Positions 38,001-49,915 of a stretch of DNA of 64,000 bases are shown piece after piece. The position numbers and the translations under genes are program-made. The DNA is from Balanoglossus misakiensis (taxonomy: Eukaryota > Hemichordata), in the NCBI GenBank assembly GCA_040954595.2, contig CM082580.2, positions 6,634,001 through 6,698,000 on the forward strand, written 5' to 3'. A model generated the notes under the pieces. The model did not search any database. It saw only the letters and a list, made by a program, of their open reading frames with translations, and was not told where the DNA came from. Positions within the stretch are counted from its first letter, which is position 1; each line of letters begins with the position of its first letter.

Positions 38001-39844
38001 AGAGAATGGTAGCATACCCATTCCCGGTGTGTGTCTGCGAAGCCAGTTCTACTGCCCGGCTGATAACCTGTGCATCCCCAATGCTTGGGTCAATGATGGT
38101 GTTGTTGACTGTCCAACAGAGTGTTACGATGAAGACAAGTACAGGTTCAAGTGTGGTAAGCTTATGCAGATTCCCTGGCCTTTTCTCGGTTTATTAGATT
38201 ATTCAGATACCATTACCGGCCATTGTTGCTAACGTGTGTCCCATGATTTGATCGTCCGACTCCAGCAACTGACTCATTGGAAAATACAAAATATTCTGAT
38301 TGAAATGCCATTGTGATCAATTCAGTATTAACCGGGAAGGGGACTTTGGTTCCCCTTCCTGTTTGCATGAATGCTCCGAACAAGATCGTTAATTGTCGTC
38401 GAGATAGCTTGAGCAAAGTTGGCAGTTGGTCATGCTTATGACTGTGGTGTGTTGCTACAGCAATATTCCTGTCGAATGATGTGCCCTAATAGTATTCTTA
38501 ATTCTATTAAGGATGCATTCAATTTCATTCTTTGAACATTTTTCTTATTTTAATAGAGTCATTTGCACCGGTCATTGGTGGTAAAACAAGTAAGTGTGTC
38601 TTCCTTAATTCTGTGATAATCATGTGGAGATTTGAACTGGTTTTAATAACTTTTCCCAGAAACAGGGAAATAAGACATAGGAAAATCTCACACATTACAC
38701 CATCATTATACATATGACCTCGGATAATGAAAACTCAGATTAAGGTAAAAGTTGATTGAATAAGAATTTTTATTCTGTGGCAGTTGTAGTCACTGTTTTG
38801 TTATTGGCTGTTACACAGGTGCTGGTGTCATAGCTGGAGCTGTGATTGGTGGACTTCTTGCTGCTGTGGTACTCATCGTGGTTGCGGCCTTCTTAGTCGT
38901 CAAGTTCAGAGAAAAGTGAGTGCTGTCAATGTCACCTTGACCTTCAATTAAAGTTGACAGGTGCACACTGCATCAGTTGGTAAACCTCAAGTATAGTCTT
39001 GCACATGATATCAATAACTCAAGTACTGGTACTGTTGATTTGTAAATACAAATACAGACCAACAAGTGAAATATGCAACTGATGTTTAATGTTTTTTTGT
39101 TATTTTTTGTCATGTTTCCAGGGGTGGCGCTTCACTCAGTTTCAATTTTGGCTTTGGCAGCAAATCGGAAGACAAGGTTTGAGATGTGTTTTTTGTTGTT
39201 GCAAATATTTAAAAAACTGAAAAATTGGACAGTGTGGATGGAAGTGATTAACTTATTGAAAACCAGTTACTTTTTGTTAAAATCAACATTTTTGTGGATT
39301 TTCTCCAGGTGCGGATGAGTGATATTGACTTTGATGTGCCTCCGGAAATTACAGTGAGTAATTTCTTTGTGATTTCTATTTTATTTTCTAATTTGTGTTT
39401 GGGGTCAACTCAGCAAGTAGATATACACGGTCACCTCCAATTTGCATATGTCCATAAATGACAAAAATGGCATATCTGAGTGTTCTAAAGTACATATGGC
39501 GGCACTCTTTTTTTTGTGTTTGCCTCCCACTAAAAAAACTGTGATTGTCTCAGTTTGCCATGGTAACTGTAGCTAAATTTCCATAGTGACTGTATACCTT
39601 TAATTCAACTCTTCATTCAATTAACAGTGGCTATGTAGCTTCACATTAAAAACAAAAGTGAATATGTATGACATTTTTACTTTTTTTTAAAATCATGAAT
39701 GCAAATTGTGATGTCAGTGTTCCTCTGGTTTCCTCTATACAGCCCGGACATGAGGCGTACTCTGTGGACAATCCTGTGTATGGAAATCCTGTCCAGGGTG
39801 CGGATCCAACCAAGACCGGGAATGCTCCTACATCTGATGCATAA
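35043..39844 (+). CDS. Third receptor terminal cassette C (MAM-LDLa-MAM-LDLa-TM-tail), no own start exon
   Basis: Exons 35043-35183, 35540-35875, 36252-36374, 36642-36812, 36956-37113, 37536-37743, 38003-38155, 38557-38589, 38819-38915, 39122-39176, 39309-39353, 39743-39844. Sizes and phases match cassette B exon for exon. Domains: MAM, LDLa, MAM, atypical LDLa ([16 protein letters not shown]), short stalk, membrane span ([17 protein letters not shown]) and a tail with [22 protein letters not shown] and YSVDNPVYG. The first exon opens in phase 1 after an acceptor, and no signal-peptide exon or promoter is visible in the roughly 300 bases after the previous poly(A) signal. Either it is spliced to upstream exons as an alternative 3' end (27197 to 35043 gives an in-frame 2475-residue protein) or it is a headless duplicate. 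All exons are intact, arguing against decay. Confidence 0.88.
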
Positions 39845-40233
39845 TGGATTTTCAGTCACTTTTTAATTTGCATCTCTCTGTTTTTCCTTTCAAAAGAATT
39901 AGAACACTTGAACCATGATGATGTAGAATTTGTGAATGACTTAATGTAACAAATTTCTCATTATATGTATGTTTTGAATGAATTTCAACAAATTTCACAT
40001 TATTTAATGCATAAATGGAATTATTGAATATACCAGTACATTGCTTACAGTAATATTTCATTGTAAAGTCTCTGTTAAAACATGGAAGTTTTTTTCTTAT
40101 TAACGACTGTTTCAAAAATTACTATGAAGATGACTCAAATTTGTCACTTTGTGGATGGAAAGTATTTTTAACGTCCTGAATGAGGATTTTTTTTCATTGG
40201 AAGAACAAAATTGTGATTATTTAATAATAAGGA

Positions 40234-40239
40234 AATAAA
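40234..40239 (+). terminator. Candidate poly(A) signal after cassette C
   Basis: AATAAA about 390 bases after the stop at 39844. Confidence 0.5.
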
Positions 40240-40478
40240 TTGTAATATATATTCAGAACTTAACTGCCTATGAGTCCAAGAACATGTGTAAGTAAGTGCT
40301 GTGTGTTTGCAAAGAGTTGCCAGCTGTCTTTGAAAGCCCAAGAATTTATAACTGATTCCTTAAAAAATGATATTCACCCTTGAAAACAAATACTGCTTGA
40401 TACATAATGTTATTTTGAATGTCACTGTTGAGCTATTGTGTGAGGCAGAAAAGGTGTAATTTAACCTCATGAATTAAA

Positions 40479-40595
40479 CAAAAGAAATGCGCAAACCGTC
40501 TTTTAAAACAGAGCCCACTTATCTTAGCATAGTAAAACAAAAGGCCTGTTATATTCTTGGCGCTGGGGACGCTGTAAACAGCTCTTTATCGTTTG
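40479..40595. repeat. Dispersed repeat, copy upstream of DHRS11
   Basis: Blocks CAAAAGAAATGCGCAAAC, AAAACAAAAGGC and GCGCTGGGGACGCTGT recur in the same order and spacing at 43533-43645, just after the gene. Confidence 0.7.
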
Positions 40596-40780
40596 TGTGT
40601 GTGCTCTCTTGGCTTTCAGTAAATTTATGTTACGTTTTATTTATCCAAAACTCACATAGCAGCATTGGCATTTACCGCACATGAGCATGATACCACATAC
40701 ATGTACATTCGTGTCCCATGACCCGTACGGTGTCCTTGGGTCACCCCGTGATGTTCGGGTCAAAGGTTACGTCATTTGCA

Positions 40781-43354
40781 ATGGACCGCTGGGTGAACCG
40801 TGTGGCCTTAGTCACAGGTGCTTCAGTTGGTATTGGAAAAGCAATATCACAGACGCTAGTGGAAAGTGGCATGATTGTTTATGGTTGTGCCAGGAATGTT
40901 GACAAAATCAAAGTAAGTTGAGAGACAGTACTTTCATTTTACCCTTCGTACATCCGTACATTACATGTAAACAGTAAATGCACCTCCTCAGCACAGCACA
41001 GCACAGCACAGCATAGCCGAGTTCAGTAGCTCAAGGTTTTGTCTTGGTTTTGCCATCAAAAATACACAATCCAGGGCAAAACTTTGAGGTACTGAACTGC
41101 AGCCACCTGCTAAGCACAGCACAGCCAGCATTTACTGAGACATTTCCTTTGCAATCAGTCAGTCATATTAGAAATCAAACTATATTATACCTGATGTACA
41201 ATTATTAGTATATTATATACATATGTATATTGTTGATTTATTTCACAGACTCACTCCGAAGAATTGAAATCCCTGCCAGCCTCAGGATCACTACACCCAG
41301 TCAAGTGTGACCTCAGAAATGCGGACGAAATTCTATCCATGTTCGCCAGGATCAAGAAAAACCACGGAGGTGTAGATGTGTGCATCAATAATGCCGGAGT
41401 TGGTTTTTATTCAACTCTGCTGGATGGAGACATCGATGACTGGAAAAATATACTTGATGTAAGTTATACATCATCACCCAGTTGATGCATTGATTATTTG
41501 TACAATACATGCAGGCTTCTCTGTCAGTTTGATATTCTCTAAGTCGCATGTGGTCACACACAACGTTCCTCAGGGTGCAGTGAAGGGTCTGAATTATTTG
41601 AGCTTCTTGTTACCTTTCATATACCAATAAAGGAAATAGATCATTTCCATTGGAGTTGGGCATTGGCCATCTGACAAATTGACTATTACAGTAGTGTTTG
41701 ATGGATGTGGTTTGTGCAAGAATGCAGGTATGAGACTAAAGGGCTATACTGCTCAGACCACATTCATTCATTCATTCATTTACTTACTTACTTACTTAAA
41801 TTTACTTATGCTGCGTTCACAATTGTGACATTTGGTTTGGAAAAGGTACAACACACCTGATTACTCATAGTATTTCTGATACTTATGTCAAATTCTTTTT
41901 GAGATGTCAATGGCTTGATACATCATTTATGAAGATTAATTAAAGATTTTTTTTTAATCTTTTCTTCCAGGTCAATGTGTTGGCTTTGTCAATCTGCACC
42001 AGAGAGGCGGTAAAACAAATGAGGGAAAGGAATGTGGATGATGGTCACATCATAAATATTAATAGGTAGGATTTAGAATGGATTGATCCACAAATATGAT
42101 TGTGTTAACCAAATTCAGACGAGCAAACATGTCAATCTTCATGCAGAAAGTTTGAGGAGCATTTTTACAGTAAATTTCTCCTATGTTATGTTGAAAACAA
42201 TTAATCAATCTCTCTGTCTGTCTTTCTCTTTCTCTGTATCTCTCTCACCCCCTCCCTCCCTCCTTCTCTCTCAACATCTCAGTATGTCTGGTCATAGACT
42301 GACACCAAATGTAAATGGTTATTTTTATGCTGGCACGAAACATATGGTCACTGCACTGACTGAAGGATTACGGAGGGAACTTCGACAATTGGGATCTCAC
42401 ATAAGAGCAACGGTAAGTGAAAGAATATCTTCTTTCATTTGTTTAGTCCTTCACATTGAACTATGACAGACTTGTTCTTAGTTCTTCTTTGTCCACAGCC
42501 AAAGGGCTGGTGATTTGATTTTTGTTAGACATGAGTGGGCATGCAATCGGTTTGTTCCCAGATTCGGGATTGTTTGACCTACTTTCCCCTCGTTAAATAT
42601 GACAAGTGTGATGCTCAAGTGATTTTCATTGATAATCTGCCATGATGTGTTTTATAATTCCTTTGTAGAGTATTTCACCAGCTATAGTGAGTGACACAGA
42701 GTTTGCTCAACGAGCGTCTAGGGGAAACAAAGAAAAAGCAAGGGGTGTATTCTCAACAATCAAGGTACCGTGAAAATATTTAAAAAACTCCTCCGGTGTG
42801 CTATCAAGAATAATATATTGTAAGATTAATTGATTTCCAGGCAATAATACAATTTTAATTTTCATTTTTGCAGAACTGTACTGTTTAATCCTGTCTTGGA
42901 TTTTGAAAATCACAATAACAATGCTGATTCTACAGAATGATTGTGTTGAAAAATAAAATACTGAGCAGTTGATAAAAAAAAAAATACTGACAAAAGTAGC
43001 CCCAAATTTGGGAGTTACTGGGGCTTTAACATTAATACCATCCTCTTCTTAAAACATCATTTCAACAGCATTTGGAATCCAGTGATATGGCTGATATGGT
43101 GAAGTATGCCTTGGCTGCACCACCCCATGTTGAGGTGTGTCATTTAAATCTTTCCGTTGACATTTCTCAAATTCAAAGATTTTCTTCAGAACATTCCCTC
43201 TTGCCCTCTTCGTCAAAAGTCAATATAAAAAATTGCCGCCAATTTGAGGATCCTTTTTTGACTTTTAGTCCTTCTTATTTATTTGCCTATTTGGACATTT
43301 GATTTGTTTCAGATTAATGACATTCTAGTAAGAACAACTGAACATAAATTTTAA
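40781..43354 (+). CDS. DHRS11: Dehydrogenase/reductase SDR family member 11-like
   Basis: Seven exons (40781-40912, 41249-41458, 41971-42065, 42283-42412, 42669-42764, 43069-43134, 43313-43354) give 256 residues, close to the 260 of vertebrate DHRS11. The Rossmann nucleotide site TGASVGIG spans residues 12-19. NNAG follows in exon 2, the catalytic Ser lies in NSMSGH and the catalytic pair in YAGTK. The run DGHIININSMSGHR and the ALTEGLRRELR helix are very close to vertebrate DHRS11. The family are cytosolic NADP(H)-dependent reductases; vertebrate DHRS11 reduces 3- and 17-keto groups of steroids and other carbonyls. The last exon, INDILVRTTEHKF, was found from its acceptor and matches the family's IGDIQMRPTEQ-type end. 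The start at 40781 fits the family N-terminus. Confidence 0.93.
40990..41015. repeat. (CAGCA)n short tandem repeat
   Basis: About five CAGCA units in the first intron of the DHRS11-like gene, with a weaker echo near 41113. Confidence 0.8.
41765..41800. repeat. (CATT)n/(ACTT)n microsatellite
   Basis: Tandem CATT then TACT units in the second intron of the DHRS11-like gene. Confidence 0.85.
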
Positions 43355-43407
43355 TAGAAGACGGATGATTGACAAAATACAAGAACATCATATCTGATCA
43401 AGCACTA

Positions 43408-43413
43408 AATAAA
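43408..43413 (+). terminator. Candidate poly(A) signal of DHRS11-like gene
   Basis: AATAAA 54 bases after the stop at 43354. Confidence 0.55.
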
Positions 43414-43532
43414 CCAATTTTTATTTTATATAAATCCTTTTCTAGTCTAGTCTACTGTCTTACAACACCATGCTGTTTCTGCAGAAGATTATAGATTTAG
43501 GAAAGAAAAGCTCCAAAAAATCTTAAATTTGA

Positions 43533-43645
43533 GCAAAAGAAATATGCAAACTGATCTCAACTAGTAATCAAATCTCAGCTCTGCAAAACAAAAGGCTTAA
43601 TATACGGTTGGTGCTGGGGGCGCTGTTATAAGTGCTTTATTATAA
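43533..43645. repeat. Dispersed repeat, copy downstream of DHRS11
   Basis: Direct-orientation partner of 40479-40595, diverged, with GGTGCTGGGGGCGCTGTT as the best-kept block. Confidence 0.7.
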
Positions 43646-43766
43646 ACAATTATATGAAGAATATCTGATAGAAGTCTCAAAATAACGCACAAATGACCAC
43701 GAAAATCAACTTTCACATCAGGATGATTCTCGGGACATCTGGCGCTTATGGTAGAGTTACTATATT

Positions 43767-43789
43767 GGGGGGGGGGGGGGGGGGGGGGG
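43767..43789. repeat. 23-base poly-G tract
   Basis: Uninterrupted G run between the dehydrogenase and the dioxygenase genes. It could form a G-quadruplex and is prone to length error in sequencing. Confidence 0.9.
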
Positions 43790-44654
43790 ATTATACTATA
43801 TAATATATTATTCCTGTGTGGTGCAGTGGAGATTTCACAACTTTTCTAGGAGTAAACCAGATTATATAATGTCATTGACATGTAAACTTAGATCCAGTGA
43901 CTAGAACTATGGACTGTACATCTTCTGTGTGTAAAGTACTAATCATCATTGTCTAGCCCATGGCTAATTGAATACTGTGACCATCAGCTGTATCAGTACT
44001 CAGTGTGTGGAGGGTGTGTGTAAATAAACCAAGAGGTTGTTTCTGTTTCTAGATTTACTGAACTTGACTGATAACTAGACTACTTCTAGAATCTTACAGT
44101 TTCCCCACACCATGGAGCTAATATATGCCAATAGAAAAGCACACATTTTACTAGCGACTTTCAAATGGTGCATGTAAACATCATGTCCAACTTTGTAGTT
44201 CAGAGTTGAAAGGTCAGAGGGTATCTGGTGGTGCATGCACACGTGAGTGGGCAAGATCAGAAAAGATTAACACAATGGAGGTGCTTCAAGACTGGCATGT
44301 ATGCTGACACCAATTGCAAAGTTGCTGTGTATACTTACAAACAGTAATTACAGACAGTACACTATATAGAGCACAGTTGGTGTAAGTTTTGTTATCATAT
44401 ATCAGTATGATTTCCATATATACATATAGAGTCCCAGTATTATATTGGTCTAGGGGTTTATTATAAAATTATTTAAGTTCTGAATCATGTCTGAGTATAT
44501 CCTCCATGAACAGACAGATTGACCCAAATCCATTGGCCCCCAACCCGGACTGTGTTCACTGGGACTATTAAGAGTGATTATTATCAGCCATTTCATTGCA
44601 TCATCTATCCAGTGAATTTAGTTCAGCTGGTTCCTCAGTTTGGTAGTTTGCAGT

Positions 44655-46105
44655 ATGATCACCGAAGACGTCGTACGTGAATATGAAGAAAACGGCGCGG
44701 TGTGTCTTCGCGGAGTCTTCGGCCAGCACTGGGTCGACATGGCACGGGCGGGGATCGAGAAAACCCTGGCCAACCCCAGCCAGTACTCGGAAAACTTGAA
44801 AGGGCCCAGCGGACCAGGAAGGTATTTCAACGACTACTGCAACTGGCAGAAAATTCCGGAGTTTGAAAAATTTGTGTTCGAATCCCCCGCCGCAGAAATT
44901 GTTGGAAAGTTGATGAGAAGCAAGGTGAATTAAGTAATTTGTTTACATAATTTTTTTAAATCATTCAGATATTGAGTTTTGCTTTGTCTATTACATTATG
45001 ATCAAATACTTTGAGTTACAAACTAAAACTGGTGCATAGGGTAGATACGAGAGGATGGCAAAATAACAAACTTCATGGTAGACTGATTATGCATTTGGGG
45101 CAGTTCACGTCAAGGTCCTGACTAAAATTTACACAGAATGTCAGAGAATTAGGTCAAGTAATTTCATTCTAGTCATTGTGTGCAACATTATGAAAGAATT
45201 ACTTCCGATGACCAGATCAAGGAGGCCTAGTTACAAGACCGTCTAAACTGTGCATGAATTACTAAAACTCCACATTAAACCAGAACCTATCAGAAAAAGA
45301 CAGTTTTCTCCTGCTTTATCAGGAAGTGGTGTTTTACCACGAACATGTTTTGACTAAAGAGCCTGGCACCATGAAGGAGACCCCATGGCACCAAGACCAA
45401 GCCTATTACCCAGTGGATGGTGAAAAGGTATTTTAGTCACATTGCTAGACAGTGTTATTGCTACATGTATGTTAATATTTTATAAGTTGAATATTCTGTT
45501 ACTTCAACATAAGATGGCAATAGTAATTCCAGTGAACGTGTTTTTTTCTGGTAGGTTTGTTCTATTTGGATGCCAGTGGACCCCGTTTCTATGGAAACCA
45601 CCATCCAGTATGTCAGGGGCTCTCACCGCTGGGGGAAGTGGTTTCATCCCAGAAAGTTTGCCACCACCAACAAATATGAGGTGACAAGTAACGACAATGT
45701 GGGAAGAACTTATGAAACTGTTCCAGATGTCGACAGTGAAATTAACAAGGAGGACATCTTGAAGTGGGATGTGGAGGTACAATGTTTAGCCTTTCGAACC
45801 TTGGTGTGATTTGACTCGCATAAAAAGTTGCATTTCTTTTAAAATGCAAGAATTTTGCAATGACGTTCTTTATTTTTTCACTGCAGCCTGGCGATTGCAT
45901 TGTTTTCCATATGCTGTCTTTGCACGGTGCGCCCGGTAACACCTCCCTGACAACACCCAGGAGAATCCTGTCAACAAGATGGCTGGGCGACGACGCTGTC
46001 CTAGCAACCAGGCCGTGGGAAGTCTCTCCTCCAATCACAGGCGGTTTAACACCCGGACAGCGCATGCTGTGCGACAAATTTCCATTGGTGTGGAAAGCCC
46101 CGTGA
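44655..46105 (+). CDS. Phytanoyl-CoA dioxygenase (PhyH) family protein
   Basis: Four phase-0 exons (44655-44924, 45323-45427, 45555-45776, 45887-46105) encode 271 residues. The protein is a predicted Fe(II)/2-oxoglutarate-dependent oxygenase of the PhyH family. The HxD iron motif is HQD (His113, Asp115) in TPWHQDQAYY, the distal iron His is His212 in SLHGAPGN, and the 2-oxoglutarate-binding Arg is probably Arg224 or Arg225 in TPRR. VRGSHRWGKW and the jelly-roll strand SIWMPVDP also match the family. It lacks an obvious peroxisomal PTS2 and ends in KAP, not a PTS1, so it is more like the cytosolic PHYHD1-type or bacterial-like members than classical PHYH. Substrate unknown. The ATG at 44655 is followed directly by the family helix; a 5' UTR intron is possible. 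Confidence 0.88.
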
Positions 46106-46221
46106 GGATTTGGTGCGTACGAAGTGACCAAGAAGTGTGGTGAAGCTTGAAGTTTGATTTTTCAGTCAGTGCAAGAAAATAAACCCACTTCCCATATTTT
46201 CTGTAAGCTTGTAGACTGACA

Positions 46222-46227
46222 AATAAA
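46222..46227 (+). terminator. Candidate poly(A) signal of PhyH-family gene
   Basis: AATAAA about 115 bases after the stop at 46105. Confidence 0.6.
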
Positions 46228-46879
46228 ACCCACAATCTCTGAAAGGAAGTTGTCTAGTGACTTGAAGTTTTATTCATATGCAAAATGAAGGATTTATCTG
46301 CTGCCAAGGCGGAAAATACACAGTATTGAAATCTGACAAAAATGTCCGAAATGAAATTCTTATCTCTATTTGAAATTGTATGACGTCAACATGTGTGATT
46401 TTTATAAATACTATGAGGTACGTGTATACATTTTCAAGAATGATGTAGCAGCAAAGAAAGGCTGGTCTTGGTGCTGCAAGACAGTTATAATAATGCTAAA
46501 AAATCAATCCAAATTAGTGCTAAAACTTAAGTGTCACAGCTGCCCTCTACACTGATTCTCAAAACTTAATATATAGGAGGCAGAATAGAGTAAAGGGGTG
46601 ATTCTACCAAGCATTAGCCGGTGTGCAGCGTGTACATATACATCTCTCTACATGGTCTTCGACCACTCAAGCTACTTTTAACAAGACATGTACACTATTA
46701 AAACACAATCGGCTGTTTTTACAGATCTGTACACCAGTTTTCTTTGTTTTTCAGAGTTTTTTTTTTGTGTTCAGTTACTGAACACTGCTATTCCAGTTAA
46801 AATAGACAGATGATGTATGCTCTAAAAAGTTGCGATGTTTATATATTGCCTTGCTTCCCAGTAGACGCCACTTTCAATG

Positions 46880-47040
46880 TCATAGTCAACTTGTCATCTT
46901 TCATAAAATAAAACTTCATTACTTTTTCCATGTTTTTGCCAAACTTTTATTAAGACCTGAAGACGATGGAAAATGATTTCAACTTGGTCTAAAATTAAGG
47001 GGAACAATTAGAGAAAATGGGTGAATCATATTTTCACAAT
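46880..47040. repeat. Dispersed repeat family, copy 3
   Basis: Same ordered blocks as 20010-20225 (ACTTGTCAT, TTTTTCCATG, CTTGGTCTAAAATTAAG, AAAATGGGTGAA). Its presence in both an intron and an intergenic region supports a dispersed, not locus-specific, repeat. Confidence 0.55.
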
Positions 47041-47169
47041 GATCATATCATCTATCTTTTGTCTTACATTTTTAAAATGTATATCCCTTGCCAAAACAAG
47101 TGTCTTACTGAATACTGCTGACACGTTACTTAATAAAATACAGATCTCTAGAAATTTTTAAAAGAAGCT

Positions 47170-47175
47170 TTTATT
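47170..47175 (-). terminator. Candidate poly(A) signal of MMADHC
   Basis: AATAAA on the minus strand, about 340 bases past the stop codon. Confidence 0.5.
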
Positions 47176-47511
47176 AACTGTACGCAAACAGTTCCTGTGC
47201 ATGTATTTTAATAAAAAGACGACTTCTAGTAATGTATCTCACTGGCAATTACGATCTCGTTCAATCCCTGAAATGCAGACGAAGATCCACTGTCTACAAA
47301 ATGCTCACAAGTACAAGAATTTGACTATGACACTATATGGTGTCAGAAATAATGGTGACACGACTTTCTCGTTCAATGTATGTCAAGCAGAAATTTTCAA
47401 ACTCTTAGTGCATTTCCCTAATACTTCCGTCCATACACAACTCTTGAACAGACCAACGGAAAGCGGGCGTCTTATAGTTTACAGCAATGACCCCAGTAAT
47501 GCAGACAGAAG

Positions 47512-49915
47512 CTAATCCTTTTGCAAGCTCTGCATGATTTTCACCATGATCGGGCTGTCGGTCGGCGCATTGGTGAAGAGGCTGCCCACGAACGCATGCG
47601 TTCCCCACACGTGGTGGCTGATCACTTTGCAGCAGCCAAGGTCAACGATGTCAAAGCCAAGTTTCGCGTACCGCTCGTCGGTTTCAAACAGAGATGTGTT
47701 GGTGTGCGGTCCGTAGTACTGTAAAAGGAAACAATGAATTCTGAGTAAATTACACGTAAAGCCGTAAAGTTTATTCATGATGCACATCTATATGTCATGC
47801 ATTACACACCTGATTCACAAGTCACAGAAAACACACTTTATTGATTTGAAAAAATATACGAAAACAATGCTATTAGTGACACAGCAAGATTCTTACAATT
47901 ATAGCTGCATGTTATAGCACAAAAAACATTATGTAAGGATTTCAAATCCATCACAAAGGAACTACCAGTAATCAACATGAAGTGTACATGTACTTACTGC
48001 TAAGCCAGATGCCGGATCTATGAAATCAGCCCAGTAGCCTTCTGCTTGTAAAAACTGACAGATTTCTTGAGCACCTTCAATGAACTGTGAACAAACAAAC
48101 ATTGGGCATTAGCATGGTAACTAGTAAATCTAGCAAATTTTATAAGAAAGCCAGTGTTTCACTGATAAAATATGCTCAAAGCACTTTTTCATACCTCAAT
48201 ACAAAACACCTTACCCATGTTTATTCTAAAATACAAAATGTATCGCTCATCTGTTCAAATCCTCAAAGTACTAGAATTTCAGCCTCACTTGCTCACTAAT
48301 GCAAAAAGTAACAAAGTCTTGACTTACATAATCTGTGAGTTCATTTCTTTCTTTTTCAACTGCAGGAGTCCAACCACTCATATCATTGGTCGTCTTCTGA
48401 CACAGCGTAATTGCAGTAAGTTTACTGTCGCCAATATCGGCATCTCTGAATAATTCCATAAAACCTACAGAATAGAAATGAAAACAAATACAAGTGTGCA
48501 CATACCATACAACTTCCAATCCTAATTCCGTATTGAATTACTTTTTCTGTGTCGTCTTTAACTCAGATGGAAATTGGAGGCGACTGTATATCTTTGCGAT
48601 ACACACACAAACAGTTTGTTTCTTACCTCTTTTCATGCGCGGTGTACATTCCTGAGCAACACATTCCAGTACACCATCTATGCACTTTGAAGTCTGTTGA
48701 CTTTGTTTTGCCATGGCTTTACCCTGGAATCAGACGGGAATAGACGCAATTCTGTAACTAATTCGTTAACACAATAAATGCAAGCATGAAAACAGCACTT
48801 TAATAACCCTTTCACCCCCAGCTTCCTCTATAGCGGTCCAACATTACTATAGACAACAAAGGGTTTGGACTGAACCATGGTGGTGAAAGGGTTACACATA
48901 AAACCTGAAAATCAGGGAAGCCACTGCAACTAAATGACATAAAACTGATCATCTGGTCTGTGATCTTGTAAGTTATACACGTGCATTACCAAGTCCACAC
49001 TCAGGCAGGTGCAACAAGCACCATTCTTTGCAGGACTACTGCAGAAACATTTCTGAAGAGATACTCATTCCGTGAGCTTACCTCATCTGATGCAAAGAAC
49101 TGCTCCATGGCAATGACTTGCCTCTCGTGGGACGTTGGTAGGGTGTTGACATCAATTTCAAACGGCAACACAGGTTTTGCTGGCGGTTTCAGCTGAGTAG
49201 ACATACCCACACTACCTGGCAATGGGAAGTTCTTGTCCACTGGTGAGATTGGTCCTAGCACCATGTCGGGCCAGTCTGTCCCAGTCGGAGCTGTAGACAT
49301 ACACGTAAACAGGGTGGTTAAAAAAGGCTGTTCTCTTCAACATGAACAAATATGATCATAGGATAATTCCACTTGTGTCATATCTCTTAAATGTTTTCAG
49401 TAATGGCAACTGAAACAATGCAGATAAGGCTCAAAGCTGATTGTGTTAGTGAAGAAATCAAAATTCAAATTCCACAGCTCAAAACTGAGACAATTTACAT
49501 TGTACATGTCAGGACTGAGGAGTGTGTATGTTTACATATAGTTTGATTTTGTCAATGAATGAAGTTGTAACACACAACAAAATAACTTTTTTTTGTCCAG
49601 AAGAGTGTTGACTGTATCATTGTGTACAGTACCTTCCTGTTGACCTGTTGTGCTGGCAGACTGCTGATGTTGTCTGAAACTAGCAAATGTTCTCAACCTG
49701 GAGTTCATGGCTTGAAGGCTTGGTAGTCGGCACACAAGCCTGGGACCGTTTGTTAGCACCTTGAAATACAATATACACGTACCATAATGGGATTATGACT
49801 TTTGGAAAGTGGGTTAATACAGTCACTGTACACATATGAATTGAATTCATATTTCCCCATATGCTATTTTGGATCATTACAAAGCTGGCCAGACAAGTTG
49901 ACATACCTTTGCCAT
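47512..49915 (-). CDS. MMADHC: MMADHC, cobalamin trafficking protein CblD
   Basis: Seven coding exons on the minus strand, in order 49907-49915, 49633-49759, 49082-49290, 48627-48723, 48328-48464, 47998-48084, 47512-47718, give 290 residues (human 296). MMADHC receives cob(II)alamin from MMACHC and routes it to cytosolic methionine synthase or mitochondrial methylmalonyl-CoA mutase. The N-terminus [16 protein letters not shown] is Arg/Ser-rich and resembles the mitochondrial leader of human MANVLCNRARLV. The C-terminal core keeps [22 protein letters not shown] and [14 protein letters not shown] almost unchanged. The Cys of GCCK matches the cobalt-interacting Cys of the human protein. The first coding exon is only nine bases (ATG plus two codons) and was placed from its donor and the human start. 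A 5' UTR exon probably lies near 50560-50650. Divergent neighbour of BRCA1. Confidence 0.95.
48804..48894. mobile_element. Short MITE-like inverted repeat
   Basis: TAACCCTTTCACC (48804-48816) and its exact complement (48882-48894) bound a 91-base segment in an MMADHC intron. No target duplication is evident. The TTAACCCTTTC end recurs near 35410 and, in reverse, near 20215, as expected for a dispersed family. Confidence 0.6.

Larger units (their letters stand above)
39845..40780. other. Intergenic, receptor to DHRS11
   Basis: 3' UTR of the receptor cassette followed by non-coding DNA and one copy of a direct repeat (40479-40595). The promoter of the dehydrogenase should lie here; none is recognisable. 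Confidence 0.6.
43355..44654. other. Intergenic, DHRS11 to dioxygenase gene
   Basis: Contains the poly(A) signal, a dispersed repeat and the poly-G run described separately. I see no further gene. The last few hundred bases should hold the promoter of the next gene. Confidence 0.55.
46106..47511. other. Intergenic between convergent dioxygenase and MMADHC genes
   Basis: The 3' UTRs of two convergent genes and non-coding DNA between them. A dispersed repeat lies at 46880-47040. On the minus strand an AATAAA at 47170-47175 probably ends MMADHC. No further coding sequence seen. Confidence 0.6.
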
